Part shown: positions 1-9,216 of the stretch, piece after piece
How positions within the stretch are numbered: position 1 is the stretch's first letter
Layout: every line of letters begins with the position of its first letter
Assembly: GCA_945862165.1 (NCBI GenBank)
Contig: CAMAXI010000001.1
Location: forward strand, 1-64,000
Reading direction: 5' to 3'
Source of the DNA: Chryseobacterium gleum
GTDB taxonomy: Bacteria; Bacteroidota; Bacteroidia; Flavobacteriales_D; Crocinitomicaceae
DNA: 64,000 bases
Notes under the pieces: generated by a model
The model's input: only the letters and a program-made list of their open reading frames with translations
Told to the model about the DNA's origin: nothing
Database searches by the model: none
Position numbers and translations under genes: made by a program

Positions 1-1188
1 CATCCGAAAGATGCCGATTCTATTTTAATTCAAAATTATGTTTACCCAAATGCATTATCTAAATTTAAAAATCAAATAGATAATACCGCTGATTTTATTG
101 ATTATTTCTCCGATATATATTCCCTCTACCCTTTTCACAAAGAAAAATATGGACATTGCATGGCGCCAATTAGTGGAGGAATGGAACACCAAACTATGAC
201 CACTTTAGGTTATTTTGACGATGAATTAGTAGCGCACGAACTTGCGCATCAATGGTGGGGAAATCACGTAACATGCGGTTCATGGTCAGATATTTGGTTG
301 AATGAAGGTTTTGCAACCTATTCAGAATATTTAATGTTAGCCAAACTATTTCCTGGCAGCGAAAAAGCGAAACTTAACAACATACATAGTTCAGTACTCT
401 CCGTCTCTAATGGAAGTACTTGGGTTAAAGATAGCTTGAATGAGAATAGTATTTTTTCAAGAGAATTAGTTTATAATAAAGGTGCTGCTATTATTCACAC
501 CTTACGTTATATTATTCAAAACGACGAACTATTCTTCCAAGCTTTACGAAACTTTCAATCAGAATTTGCATTTAAAACAGCAACTGCTATTGACTTTAAA
601 AAGAGTATCGAAAAAACTACTGGTATAGACCTGACAAATTATTTTAACGAATGGTATTATGGAGAAGGATATCCTACGTACTCGGCGAAAATATACCAAA
701 AATCAGATAATTCAAGCGAATTAATTATTACGCAAAAAACATCTGCACCTACCGTAACTCCTTTATTTACAAATCCTATAGATATTCGTATCCGAAGAAC
801 AAATAATACAGATACGATTATTCGAATAGCGATTAATTCTAATTTCCAAAAAAACTATTTTTCCAAAGAACTTGGATTGAAAGAAGTTGTAGACATCGAT
901 CCGATTAACTATCTCGTTAATCGCGTAGAACAATTCACAAATAATATAGATACCCTACCTGAAAACATTTTAATTTTTCCAAATCCGACGCAAGATTATA
1001 TTTCCATCGAACTAAAAAATTCAGTTGATGCAGTAGCTAAAATTCTAGATATGAATGGGAAAATCATCACAGAAAAATCATTTTCCAAAGAAATTCAATT
1101 AGACTTAAAAAACCAAAGTAATGGAAATTATCTGCTTATTATTGAAAGCGATGGGACTATTTTAAAACACAAAATCACAAAAAATTAA
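1..1188 (+). CDS. M1-family aminopeptidase (partial, 5' end outside window) with C-terminal T9SS-type sorting domain
   Basis: Frame is open from base 1; HELAHQWWGNH zinc motif, GGMEH exopeptidase motif, C-terminal ILIFPNPTQDYISIE...GNYLLIIESDGTILKHKITK. Confidence 0.93.
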   Translation, partial: HPKDADSILIQNYVYPNALSKFKNQIDNTADFIDYFSDIYSLYPFHKEKYGHCMAPISGGMEHQTMTTLGYFDDELVAHELAHQWWGNHVTCGSWSDIWLNEGFATYSEYLMLAKLFPGSEKAKLNNIHSSVLSVSNGSTWVKDSLNENSIFSRELVYNKGAAIIHTLRYIIQNDELFFQALRNFQSEFAFKTATAIDFKKSIEKTTGIDLTNYFNEWYYGEGYPTYSAKIYQKSDNSSELIITQKTSAPTVTPLFTNPIDIRIRRTNNTDTIIRIAINSNFQKNYFSKELGLKEVVDIDPINYLVNRVEQFTNNIDTLPENILIFPNPTQDYISIELKNSVDAVAKILDMNGKIITEKSFSKEIQLDLKNQSNGNYLLIIESDGTILKHKITKN

Positions 1189-1282
1189 AGGAAAAGAATT
1201 GTTAATTAATTCTGAATATTAAATAGCCAAACAATCCTTTTTTCTTGATTTTACCCTTAAATTTGCACATAAATATTTTTAA

Positions 1283-2125
1283 ATGGAAACAAAAGAATTA
1301 CAAAACATAGCGTCTCAAGTACGTAGAGACATCGTAAGAATGGTAGCTCAAGTTAGTTCAGGGCACCCAGGTGGATCGCTAGGCTGCGCGGATTTCTTAA
1401 CCGTTTTGTATTTTGATTCCATGAAACATTCCAATGCACCATTCTCTATAGATGGTAAAGGAGAAGATTTATTTTTCTTATCGAATGGTCATATTTCTCC
1501 AGTTTGGTATAGTGTACTAGCGCGCGCTGGATATTTCCCAGTGGCTGACCTAGGAACCTTCCGTCGTTTAGGATCCAAACTACAAGGACATCCAAGTACC
1601 GATAAAAAACTTCCTGGAATTCGTATTGCATCCGGTTCCTTAGGACAAGGTTTATCAGTTGCAATCGGTGCTGCAGAAACAAAAAAATTAAACGGAGACG
1701 ATTCGTTTGTTTACACATTACATGGAGATGGAGAGTTGCAAGAAGGTCAAATTTGGGAAGCTGCTATTTATGCTGCTGCTAAAAAAGTAGACAAACTTAT
1801 TGCTACTATCGATTATAATGGGAGACAAATTGATGGAGACGTTGACGATGTAATGGCTCTTGGAAATTTACCTGCTAAATTCGCTGCTTTTGGTTGGATT
1901 GTTTATGAAATGGATGGACATAACATCGATGAAATAAAAGCAACATTAGCGAAAGCAAAAACTGGAGCAGGACAAGGAAAACCATCTGTCATTATTATGA
2001 AAACAGAAATGGGGAAAGGCGTTGATTTTATGGAAGGAACACATAAATGGCATGGTTCCGCTCCGAATCCAGAACAACTTGCATCTGCTTTAACACAATT
2101 AGAAGAAACACTAGGAGATTATTAA
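1283..2125 (+). CDS. Transketolase, N-terminal subunit (TPP-binding half)
   Basis: SGHPGGSLGCADFL, GSLGQGLSVAIGAA, HGDGELQEGQIWEA; 280 aa. Confidence 0.95.
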   Translation: METKELQNIASQVRRDIVRMVAQVSSGHPGGSLGCADFLTVLYFDSMKHSNAPFSIDGKGEDLFFLSNGHISPVWYSVLARAGYFPVADLGTFRRLGSKLQGHPSTDKKLPGIRIASGSLGQGLSVAIGAAETKKLNGDDSFVYTLHGDGELQEGQIWEAAIYAAAKKVDKLIATIDYNGRQIDGDVDDVMALGNLPAKFAAFGWIVYEMDGHNIDEIKATLAKAKTGAGQGKPSVIIMKTEMGKGVDFMEGTHKWHGSAPNPEQLASALTQLEETLGDY

Positions 2126-3481
2126 TTGAAAAAGGTACTTTTCATACTTTGTTTTAGTTTTTCACTTGTTTCTTTTGGACAAGAGAAATTAACGCGTATC
2201 CTATTTATATTGGATGCATCCAACAGTATGAATGCCACTTGGACGGATAATCAAACACGTATTGAAGCTGCAAAAGAATTACTTGCACAAGCTGTTGACA
2301 GCCTTGTTGGAAGTGAAAATTTAGAAATTGCACTACGTGTCTATGGTCATCAATCTCCTATCACTGCTACCTTTCAAGATTGTAACGACACCAAATTAGA
2401 AGTTCCTTTTGCAAAAGATAATTATGGTCGCGTAAAAGGAATGATTAAAACAATAAAAGCGAAGGGAACTACACCAATTGCTCGATCACTAGAAGCAGCA
2501 GCCGAGGATTTCCCGGATATGAATTCACGTAACATCATCATCTTAATTACGGATGGATTAGAAGCCTGTGACAATGATCCTTGCGTAATCGCAAAGAAAT
2601 TACACGATAAAGGAGTAGTAGTTACCCCTTTTGTTATTGGACTCGGACTTGATCTTTCTTATTTAGAACAATTTAAATGTATAGGTAGTTACTCGGAAGC
2701 AGAATCTAAAAGTGCATTTAAAAACGCCTTAAAAAGTGTGGTAAACAAAGCATTGGTTAATACAACCGTAGAAGTAGATTTAAATGATATTACTGGAAAA
2801 CCTTCTGAAACAGATGTTACCATGTTTTTTTACAAGTCTGGTACAAACCAGTTAAAATATACCATGCAACATACCATTAATCGTTATGGGAATCCTGATA
2901 CATTAATTTTAGACCCTTCCATTAAATACGATTTGGTAGTCAACACCTTACCTCGTAGGGAAGTAAATGATATTACTATCAAAAAAAATACCCACAACAC
3001 AATTCCAGTAGATGCACCACAAGGTTTCATTCGTTGCAGATTAAATAATGCTTCAAGAACGTATGATATCGAAAGTCGTGTAATGTTGGCGAACGACCCT
3101 ACCACGCTAAATGTGCAGGATTTGAATGAATTAGAAAAATACATCGTGGGTAAATATACGGTTGAAGTTCTTACACTTCCTCGTCTATACTATACGGTAC
3201 AAGTGAATCAAAGTAGCACGACAAACATCGAATTTGAAGCGCCTGGATTATTTACGTACAAATGTAACAACCCTACCATTGGTCAAATTTTCGGATTGAA
3301 TACACAAGGAAAATGGGATTGGATTTGTAACCTAGATGGACAATCTTTATCCGGACAATGGAACTTACAACCAGGACAATACAAAATTTCGTACCGTATG
3401 AAAAGTATCAAATCATCGATTTATTCCTACGAACAAGATTTTAGAATACTATCCAATAAAACAACCTCTTTAAATTTATAA
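2126..3481 (+). CDS. Secreted von Willebrand factor A domain protein (TTG start)
   Basis: Signal peptide MKKVLFILCFSFSLVSFGQ; MIDAS-like LDASNSMNAT; ITDGLEACDNDPC; TTG directly abuts the previous stop codon. Confidence 0.85.
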   Translation: MKKVLFILCFSFSLVSFGQEKLTRILFILDASNSMNATWTDNQTRIEAAKELLAQAVDSLVGSENLEIALRVYGHQSPITATFQDCNDTKLEVPFAKDNYGRVKGMIKTIKAKGTTPIARSLEAAAEDFPDMNSRNIIILITDGLEACDNDPCVIAKKLHDKGVVVTPFVIGLGLDLSYLEQFKCIGSYSEAESKSAFKNALKSVVNKALVNTTVEVDLNDITGKPSETDVTMFFYKSGTNQLKYTMQHTINRYGNPDTLILDPSIKYDLVVNTLPRREVNDITIKKNTHNTIPVDAPQGFIRCRLNNASRTYDIESRVMLANDPTTLNVQDLNELEKYIVGKYTVEVLTLPRLYYTVQVNQSSTTNIEFEAPGLFTYKCNNPTIGQIFGLNTQGKWDWICNLDGQSLSGQWNLQPGQYKISYRMKSIKSSIYSYEQDFRILSNKTTSLNL

Positions 3482-3483
3482 GC

Positions 3484-4437
3484 ATGATTGAATTTGAAAT
3501 TTTCGGAAACAAAGATACCCGCTCTGGTTTTGGCGAAGGATTACATGAACTTGGAAAAAGTAACAACGAAGTGGTAGCACTTTGTGCGGATCTAATCGGT
3601 TCGTTAAAAATGGATGCTTTTGTAAAAGATTTCCCAGAACGTTTCTTTCAAGCAGGTATTTCGGAAGCAAACATGATTGGTATGGCTGCTGGTATGACTA
3701 TCGGTGGTAAAATTCCTTTCACAGGAACATTTGCAGCGTTTTCAACAGGACGTGTGTATGATCAAATTCGTCAATCGGTTGCTTATTCCAATAAAAATGT
3801 TAAAATCTGTGCTTCACATGCTGGTTTAACACTGGGTGAAGATGGTGCTACACACCAAATTTTAGAGGATATCGGAATGATGAAAATGTTACCAAACATG
3901 ACTGTTGTTGTTCCATGTGATTTCAATCAAACAAAACAAGCTACTTTAGCGATTGCAGAACACGAAGGTCCAGTATACTTACGTTTTGGTCGTCCGGTAA
4001 TGCCGATTTTCATTAGACAGGATGCTGATTTCAAAATCGGTAAAGCAGATGTGTTAATCGAAGGAACAGATGTAACAATCGTTGCGTGTGGACACTTAGT
4101 GTGGAAATCCATTGAAGCTGCAAAAGTATTGGAAGCACAAGGGGTTAGCGTAGAATTAATCAACATGCATACTATCAAACCTTTAGATAAAGAAACTTTA
4201 TTAAAATCGTTGGCTAAAACGAAATGTGTTGTAACAGCCGAAGAACACATGCGTGCTGGTGGATTAGGTGACTCTGTAGCACAAGTAATTACAACAGAAT
4301 TCTTAGTACCGCAAGAATATGTGGCTGTCAACGACTCTTTCGGAGAAAGTGGAACACCTATGGAATTGATGACGAAATACCATATTGATTCACAAGATGT
4401 GGTGGATGCTTGCTTGAAAGTAATTAGTAGAAAATAA
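3484..4437 (+). CDS. Transketolase, C-terminal subunit
   Basis: GISEANMIGMAAGMTIGGKIPFTGTFAAF, HAGLTLGEDGATHQ; 317 aa. Confidence 0.95.
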   Translation: MIEFEIFGNKDTRSGFGEGLHELGKSNNEVVALCADLIGSLKMDAFVKDFPERFFQAGISEANMIGMAAGMTIGGKIPFTGTFAAFSTGRVYDQIRQSVAYSNKNVKICASHAGLTLGEDGATHQILEDIGMMKMLPNMTVVVPCDFNQTKQATLAIAEHEGPVYLRFGRPVMPIFIRQDADFKIGKADVLIEGTDVTIVACGHLVWKSIEAAKVLEAQGVSVELINMHTIKPLDKETLLKSLAKTKCVVTAEEHMRAGGLGDSVAQVITTEFLVPQEYVAVNDSFGESGTPMELMTKYHIDSQDVVDACLKVISRK

Positions 4438-4440
4438 TTT

Positions 4441-4542
4441 ATAAATTAGATATCTCTTCGTTCGACTTCAAAATTAATTTCCTCATGTACTAATGTACAC
4501 TGCGGAATTAATTTTTTGTCTGCCTCAATCTATATAATTTAT
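4441..4542. repeat. Imperfect long hairpin / possible degenerate MITE-like or REP-like element
   Basis: Arms aaaattaatttcctcatgtac (4470-4490) and gtacactgcggaattaatttt (4495-4515); outer arms ataaatta (4441-4448) and taatttat (4535-4542). Confidence 0.45.
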
Positions 4543-4574
4543 CGAATTATTTTGATTCAATTATTATTAATAAT

Positions 4575-5765
4575 ATGCCGAAATCAGAATCAGCTTTCTT
4601 AAAACTTCAAGGTCAAACCAACCCTTTCCCCTACTTAATCGATGTAGCGTCTGCTGATGGAATCTACATCTACGATAAATCCGGAAAAGCATATATGGAT
4701 ATGATTGCCGGCGTTGCTGTAAGTAACGTTGGACATTCCCATCCTACAATCAAACAAGCGATTAAAGACCAGGTCGACAAGCACATGCACGTGATGGTCT
4801 ATGGCGAATACATACAAGACAGCACCTTGGCCTTGTGTCAAAAATTGACTTCCCTCCTACCTGCAAATTTAAACTGTGTGTATCCAGTAAATTCAGGTAC
4901 GGAAGCCAACGAAGCGGCTATCAAACTTGTGAAACGTGTCACTGGTAGAACCGAAATCGTTTCTTTTCGTGGTTCGTACCATGGAAGCACCAACGGTTCT
5001 TTGAGTATTTCTGGGAATGAAGTCAAAAAACAAGCGTTTCGACCTTTATTACCAGATGTACGTTTTTTAAGACATAATCAACTTACAGATCTAGACCAAA
5101 TCACAAAAAAAACTGCTGGAGTAATTCTAGAAACCATTCAAGGAGATGCGGGAGTTCGTGAATCTTCCCTCGAATTTTTAACTGCACTTAGAAATAAATG
5201 CAACGAAGTTGGTGCTTTACTCATCTTCGATGAAATTCAATGTGGCATGGGCCGCGCAGGACGCACCTTCGCTTTCGAACGTACAGGTATTGTTCCGGAT
5301 GTACTTACCTTAGGTAAAGCACTTGGCGGTGGATTACCAATCGGTGTCTTAGTTTCTTCGCATGAAAATTTAAACGAATTCACCTACAACCCAATGTTGG
5401 GACACATAACTACCTTTGGAGGTAATCCAGTCATTGCAGCGAGTGCCAATGCTTTTTTAGAAGTATTAACATCCGAAGTGGATTACCAAGAAGTGGATCG
5501 CCTTGGACAATTATTGGTCGATATACTCGCCCCTGAACAAGAAATCAAAGAAATCCGTCGTGTAGGCATGATGTTCGCCTTCGACATGGAATCCTTTGAA
5601 CGCGTAGAGAAAGTCGTGAAACGTTGTCTAGAATTGGGATTGATTAGCTTCTGGTTTTTATCGCATCCGTATAGTTTCCGTTTGTCTCCACCGCTAACAA
5701 TTACGGAACAAGAAATGAAAAAAGCTGGGGAGATTATTTTGAAAGCGATCAGAGAAACGAGGTGA
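4575..5765 (+). CDS. Class III PLP-dependent aminotransferase (acetylornithine/ornithine-type)
   Basis: NSGTEANEAAIKL, LIFDEIQCGMGRAGRTFAFE, LTLGKALGGGLPIGV. Confidence 0.9.
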   Translation: MPKSESAFLKLQGQTNPFPYLIDVASADGIYIYDKSGKAYMDMIAGVAVSNVGHSHPTIKQAIKDQVDKHMHVMVYGEYIQDSTLALCQKLTSLLPANLNCVYPVNSGTEANEAAIKLVKRVTGRTEIVSFRGSYHGSTNGSLSISGNEVKKQAFRPLLPDVRFLRHNQLTDLDQITKKTAGVILETIQGDAGVRESSLEFLTALRNKCNEVGALLIFDEIQCGMGRAGRTFAFERTGIVPDVLTLGKALGGGLPIGVLVSSHENLNEFTYNPMLGHITTFGGNPVIAASANAFLEVLTSEVDYQEVDRLGQLLVDILAPEQEIKEIRRVGMMFAFDMESFERVEKVVKRCLELGLISFWFLSHPYSFRLSPPLTITEQEMKKAGEIILKAIRETR

Positions 5766-5865
5766 TTAGAAGATTGCAAATTAGAAGATTGTAGATTAGA
5801 AGATTGTAGATTGCAGATTAGAAGATTGCAGATTAGAAGATTAGAAGATTAGCAGATTAGAAGAT
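5764..5865. repeat. Low-complexity AGATT-based minisatellite
   Basis: gattagaagattgcaaattagaagattgtagattagaagattgtagattgcagattagaagattgcagattagaagattagaagattagcagattagaagat. Confidence 0.85.
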
Positions 5866-5881
5866 ATTTAAATATATTAAA

Positions 5882-5989
5882 AATCGTTTTTGCAACGATT
5901 AAACCGCTTATTCGCAGCAAATATTGCAACGATTATATAGTTTGCAACGAATAATGCGTATATTTAACGCATATTATGCAACGAATAAA
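5882..5989 (+). promoter_or_regulatory. Iterated operator-like array upstream of and overlapping the fic start codon
   Basis: Four copies of TGCAACGA(T/A)T(A/T) starting at 5891, 5925, 5943 and 5977; the last contains the TG of the ATG; inverted repeat aatcgtt/aacgatt at 5882-5900. Confidence 0.6.
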
Positions 5990-7094
5990 ATCATATATCT
6001 ATCAAAAAACAGATTGGCCCTATTTTACTTGGCGAAGTGATGTATTAATTCCGCTATTGAGTGAAGTACGGAATTTGCAAGGTCGTTTAATGGGTAAAAT
6101 GGAATCTTTGGGTTTTCAGTTCAAAAACGACGCGATGTTAGATACATTAACTCTTGATGTATTAAAAACTTCTGAAATTGAAGGGGAAATATTAAATACC
6201 GAGGAAGTTCGTTCTTCGATTGCACGTCGGCTTGGAATTGAATTAGCAGGAGCCGTTGATTCGGAGCGAAATGTGGACGGAGTTGTAGAAATGATGCTGG
6301 ATGCGACCCAAAATTGTTTTCAAGCACTCACAAAAGAACGATTGTTTAACTGGCATGCAGCACTTTTTCCAACAGGAAGGAGTGGGATGTATCCGATACT
6401 GGTAGCCGATTGGCGCCAAGATATTTCCGGACCAATGCAGGTTATTTCGGGTGGTATAGGAAAAGAGCGCGTTCATTTTCAAGCACCAGATTCCGTTACA
6501 ATTGAACAAGAAATGCAGCGTTTTTTAGATTGGTATAACCAGGAAAATCAGTTAGATTTAGTACTTAAAGCATCCATTGCTCACCTTTGGTTTATAACGA
6601 TACATCCATTTGATGATGGAAATGGTCGAATTGCGCGTGCCTTGACAGATACATTATTAGCACGTTCCGATAAAAGCAATCAACGGTTTTACAGTATGTC
6701 TGCGCAAATAAGAATCGAACGTAAATACTACTATGAAATACTAGAAAGTACCCAAGAAGGTTCTTTAGACATTACGCGATGGATACTTTGGTTTTTAGAG
6801 TGCTTGACACGTTCTTTGAAAAATTCGGAGGAACTATTAAGTCGTATTTTAGCAAAGGCACACTTTTGGAATATCCATAGCGAAATCGATTTGAATGCGC
6901 GACAAAAAATCATGCTAAACAAATTACTCGATGGTTTTGATGGAAACCTCAATTCTTCAAAGTGGTCAAAAATTACAAAATGTTCCAAAGACTCTGCCAT
7001 TCGTGATATCAACGAATTAATTCAACATGGTATTTTAGAGAAAGCAGAAGCAGGAGGAAGAAGTGTAAGTTATCGTTTGCTAGTATTCAGTTAG
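5976..7094 (+). CDS. Fic family protein (DUF4172-like N-terminus), putative AMPylase
   Basis: Fic motif HPFDDGNGRIAR; N-terminal TSEIEG fits the (S/T)xxxE(G/N) inhibitory motif. Confidence 0.93.
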   Translation: MQRIKSYIYQKTDWPYFTWRSDVLIPLLSEVRNLQGRLMGKMESLGFQFKNDAMLDTLTLDVLKTSEIEGEILNTEEVRSSIARRLGIELAGAVDSERNVDGVVEMMLDATQNCFQALTKERLFNWHAALFPTGRSGMYPILVADWRQDISGPMQVISGGIGKERVHFQAPDSVTIEQEMQRFLDWYNQENQLDLVLKASIAHLWFITIHPFDDGNGRIARALTDTLLARSDKSNQRFYSMSAQIRIERKYYYEILESTQEGSLDITRWILWFLECLTRSLKNSEELLSRILAKAHFWNIHSEIDLNARQKIMLNKLLDGFDGNLNSSKWSKITKCSKDSAIRDINELIQHGILEKAEAGGRSVSYRLLVFS

Positions 7095-7182
7095 AATAAG
7101 CCAAACCAGCGTTGATCAAGTTTTTATTTTTAACGCCACTTTGTAACAAATATGTTTGTAGCTTTGAGTTAAAATTTTTCGA

Positions 7183-8349
7183 ATGCGTTTTTTCTTTTTA
7201 CTTTTCCTCCTTTGTTCTACTGCCCTTTATTCCTTCGATTATAAAAAGGCAATACGCACAGAATTGTCCAAACAATTTGGGAATGCTGCGAACGAGCAAT
7301 CTATCCTGTTTGATTATAATCATTTTGTGCAAATCAAAGGGGATACTTTCGTCGTTCCAAATGGGTATCATTATGTCTTCCAATTAAAAAATGGAGCGAT
7401 ACAACGCATCGATGAGAGTACTTTTCATGGTGGTAATTTTGGACGTTTTTTATTTACGTGGAATAATACCATCTATGCATTGGGTGGTTATGGATTTTTT
7501 AACACCAATAATAACCTTGCTTATTTTAATGCCAAATTAAAAGGTTGGGCGGTTGAAAAAACGAAAGGGAACAAACCCCCATTTATCTATGGTGTAAGCT
7601 ATCAATTAGGAGATAAAATTATTTCATTTAATAATTATAAAATTGGGAATTACATTGACAAAGATGTGTTAGATTCTAATTTATATGTGTTGGATTTAAA
7701 GCATAAACAATGGATTAAGAAACAGTTAAATCCAAAAGTTTGTTTTATCGGGCGCGTATTTTGTTTAAAAGATTATGTGCTAACAGTAGGAAATAACCAT
7801 TCGGTATTAGTACATCGTAAAGGACTGCAATTTGTATTTGTTGACAATGAGAAAGTAGGGTTGAATGTTAAGTACGATCAGATTAATCAAATTAGTGGTA
7901 ATACTATGGGGATATTATCCTATGGAAATCACCGAAAAGAAGCATTGCAGGTTCTTATATCCATGGATGAATTGTGGAAAAAATCGCCAAAACAAGCATT
8001 AATAGTTGCTACCAATTTATCGAAGCATTCTTCCAGTAATAGCACTTGGATGTTTATAATAATCAGTGTATTGCTTGTAGTAATTAGTATTTATTTCTTT
8101 AGAAAGAAGAAAACTCAAAAAGTAGTGCTAGATTACAATGTACTAGAACAGAAATTAATCTCCGAAAAAAGGATGCTAAATACGGAAGAATTGGATGCAC
8201 TATTCGGCATAGAGCACATGGACGTAGACAGTAAAAAGTTTAAACGTAATCGTATGATTAATGAGATGAACCAACGTCATCCAGATTTTATTACCCGTCA
8301 GAAAGACGATACCGATAAACGCCGTTTTTTATATCAAATTAAATTCTAA
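7183..8349 (+). CDS. Membrane protein: secreted Kelch/beta-propeller-like region, one TM helix, basic C-terminal domain
   Basis: Signal peptide MRFFFLLFLLCSTALYS; TM WMFIIISVLLVVISIYFF; C-terminus LNTEELDALFGIEHMDVDSKKFKRNRMINEMNQRHPDF shared with the 8487-9119 product. Confidence 0.75.
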   Translation: MRFFFLLFLLCSTALYSFDYKKAIRTELSKQFGNAANEQSILFDYNHFVQIKGDTFVVPNGYHYVFQLKNGAIQRIDESTFHGGNFGRFLFTWNNTIYALGGYGFFNTNNNLAYFNAKLKGWAVEKTKGNKPPFIYGVSYQLGDKIISFNNYKIGNYIDKDVLDSNLYVLDLKHKQWIKKQLNPKVCFIGRVFCLKDYVLTVGNNHSVLVHRKGLQFVFVDNEKVGLNVKYDQINQISGNTMGILSYGNHRKEALQVLISMDELWKKSPKQALIVATNLSKHSSSNSTWMFIIISVLLVVISIYFFRKKKTQKVVLDYNVLEQKLISEKRMLNTEELDALFGIEHMDVDSKKFKRNRMINEMNQRHPDFITRQKDDTDKRRFLYQIKF

Positions 8350-8486
8350 TTCCGCTCTTTTAGGGATTGCAAGATGGTTTAAAACCGGTGCGCAACGGAA
8401 ATGAAACTAAAAAGCAACTGAAATTATCCCCTTATCCTTCAAATCATCGGTTTATTTGCCTGTAATTCAGTGCAAATTAATTCACT

Positions 8487-9119
8487 ATGCAACGAAGTAT
8501 CATTCGTTTTTTTCTTTTTTCCTGCATACTAACTGTTTCGTTACCGATTTATGGGTCGAACAAAAACACCATGGAAACCATTCAACTAAAAGATTATGTT
8601 GTTCATTACAAGCAACATAAAATGTTAGTGATTGATAAGAACACCTTGGAGACACATCTCTTGGATGAAAAATATAACAAGCTTGGTAACATTATAAGCA
8701 GTACTGGAAATCGATTAATTTTCACATCGCATAAGCATAGGACGGAATTAGATATTGTTAAAAAGCTCCAAAAAATAAAGCAGCAGCAAGTGCAAATGAT
8801 AGGGGTGATTTTTTTGCTACTTATTATAACTATTCTTATCGTTTATACCTATAAATCAAGACAAAAGCGTTTCATAACAACCCCTTTACCTATTTTGGAA
8901 AAACATAATTATTTTGATAAAGTTGCTGCTTCTGCAGGAAATACGCTCCGAACACATGAAATTGACGAATTGTTTGACATTGAAAAACTATCCTACGACA
9001 GCAGAAAACTAAAACGTCACCGTCTCATCCAAGAAATAAATAAAAAACATCCCGATTTAATTCAACGCGTGAAAGACAAAGAGGATCAACGCAAGTATCT
9101 GTATATCATCAATAAGTAA
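8487..9119 (+). CDS. Membrane protein with the same C-terminal domain as the upstream gene but a short extracytoplasmic region
   Basis: TM MIGVIFLLLIITILIVYTY; C-terminus LRTHEIDELFDIEKLSYDSRKLKRHRLIQEINKKHPDLIQRVKDKEDQRKYLYIINK aligns with the 7183-8349 C-terminus. Confidence 0.75.
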   Translation: MQRSIIRFFLFSCILTVSLPIYGSNKNTMETIQLKDYVVHYKQHKMLVIDKNTLETHLLDEKYNKLGNIISSTGNRLIFTSHKHRTELDIVKKLQKIKQQQVQMIGVIFLLLIITILIVYTYKSRQKRFITTPLPILEKHNYFDKVAASAGNTLRTHEIDELFDIEKLSYDSRKLKRHRLIQEINKKHPDLIQRVKDKEDQRKYLYIINK

Positions 9120-9216
9120 AAATAACAAACCGGTTAGAAACCGAAATGAAACCAAATAATACCATTATTTTGAGGAGGAAAGGGGTTATTTGTAAGGTAT
9201 TTAAAATTATAGAATT

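Noticed and set aside
3927-4331. Antisense ORFs in the six-frame track (e.g. 3927-4331 minus, 12266-12613 minus, 17554-17847 minus, 54728-55144 minus)
   Set aside because: They lie opposite strongly supported coding genes, have low-complexity or biased composition and no recognisable domains.
1283-4437. Transketolase disrupted by insertion
   Set aside because: Both halves are complete subunits with normal starts and stops; split transketolases are a known architecture. Only the intervening VWA gene is unusual.
5764-5865. Possible CRISPR array
   Set aside because: Units are 5-10 bp and continuous, with no constant-length spacers and no cas genes.
7112-7387. Plus-strand 91-aa ORF overlapping the start of the propeller-like membrane protein gene
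   Set aside because: Alternative-frame ORF inside a better supported CDS with signal peptide.
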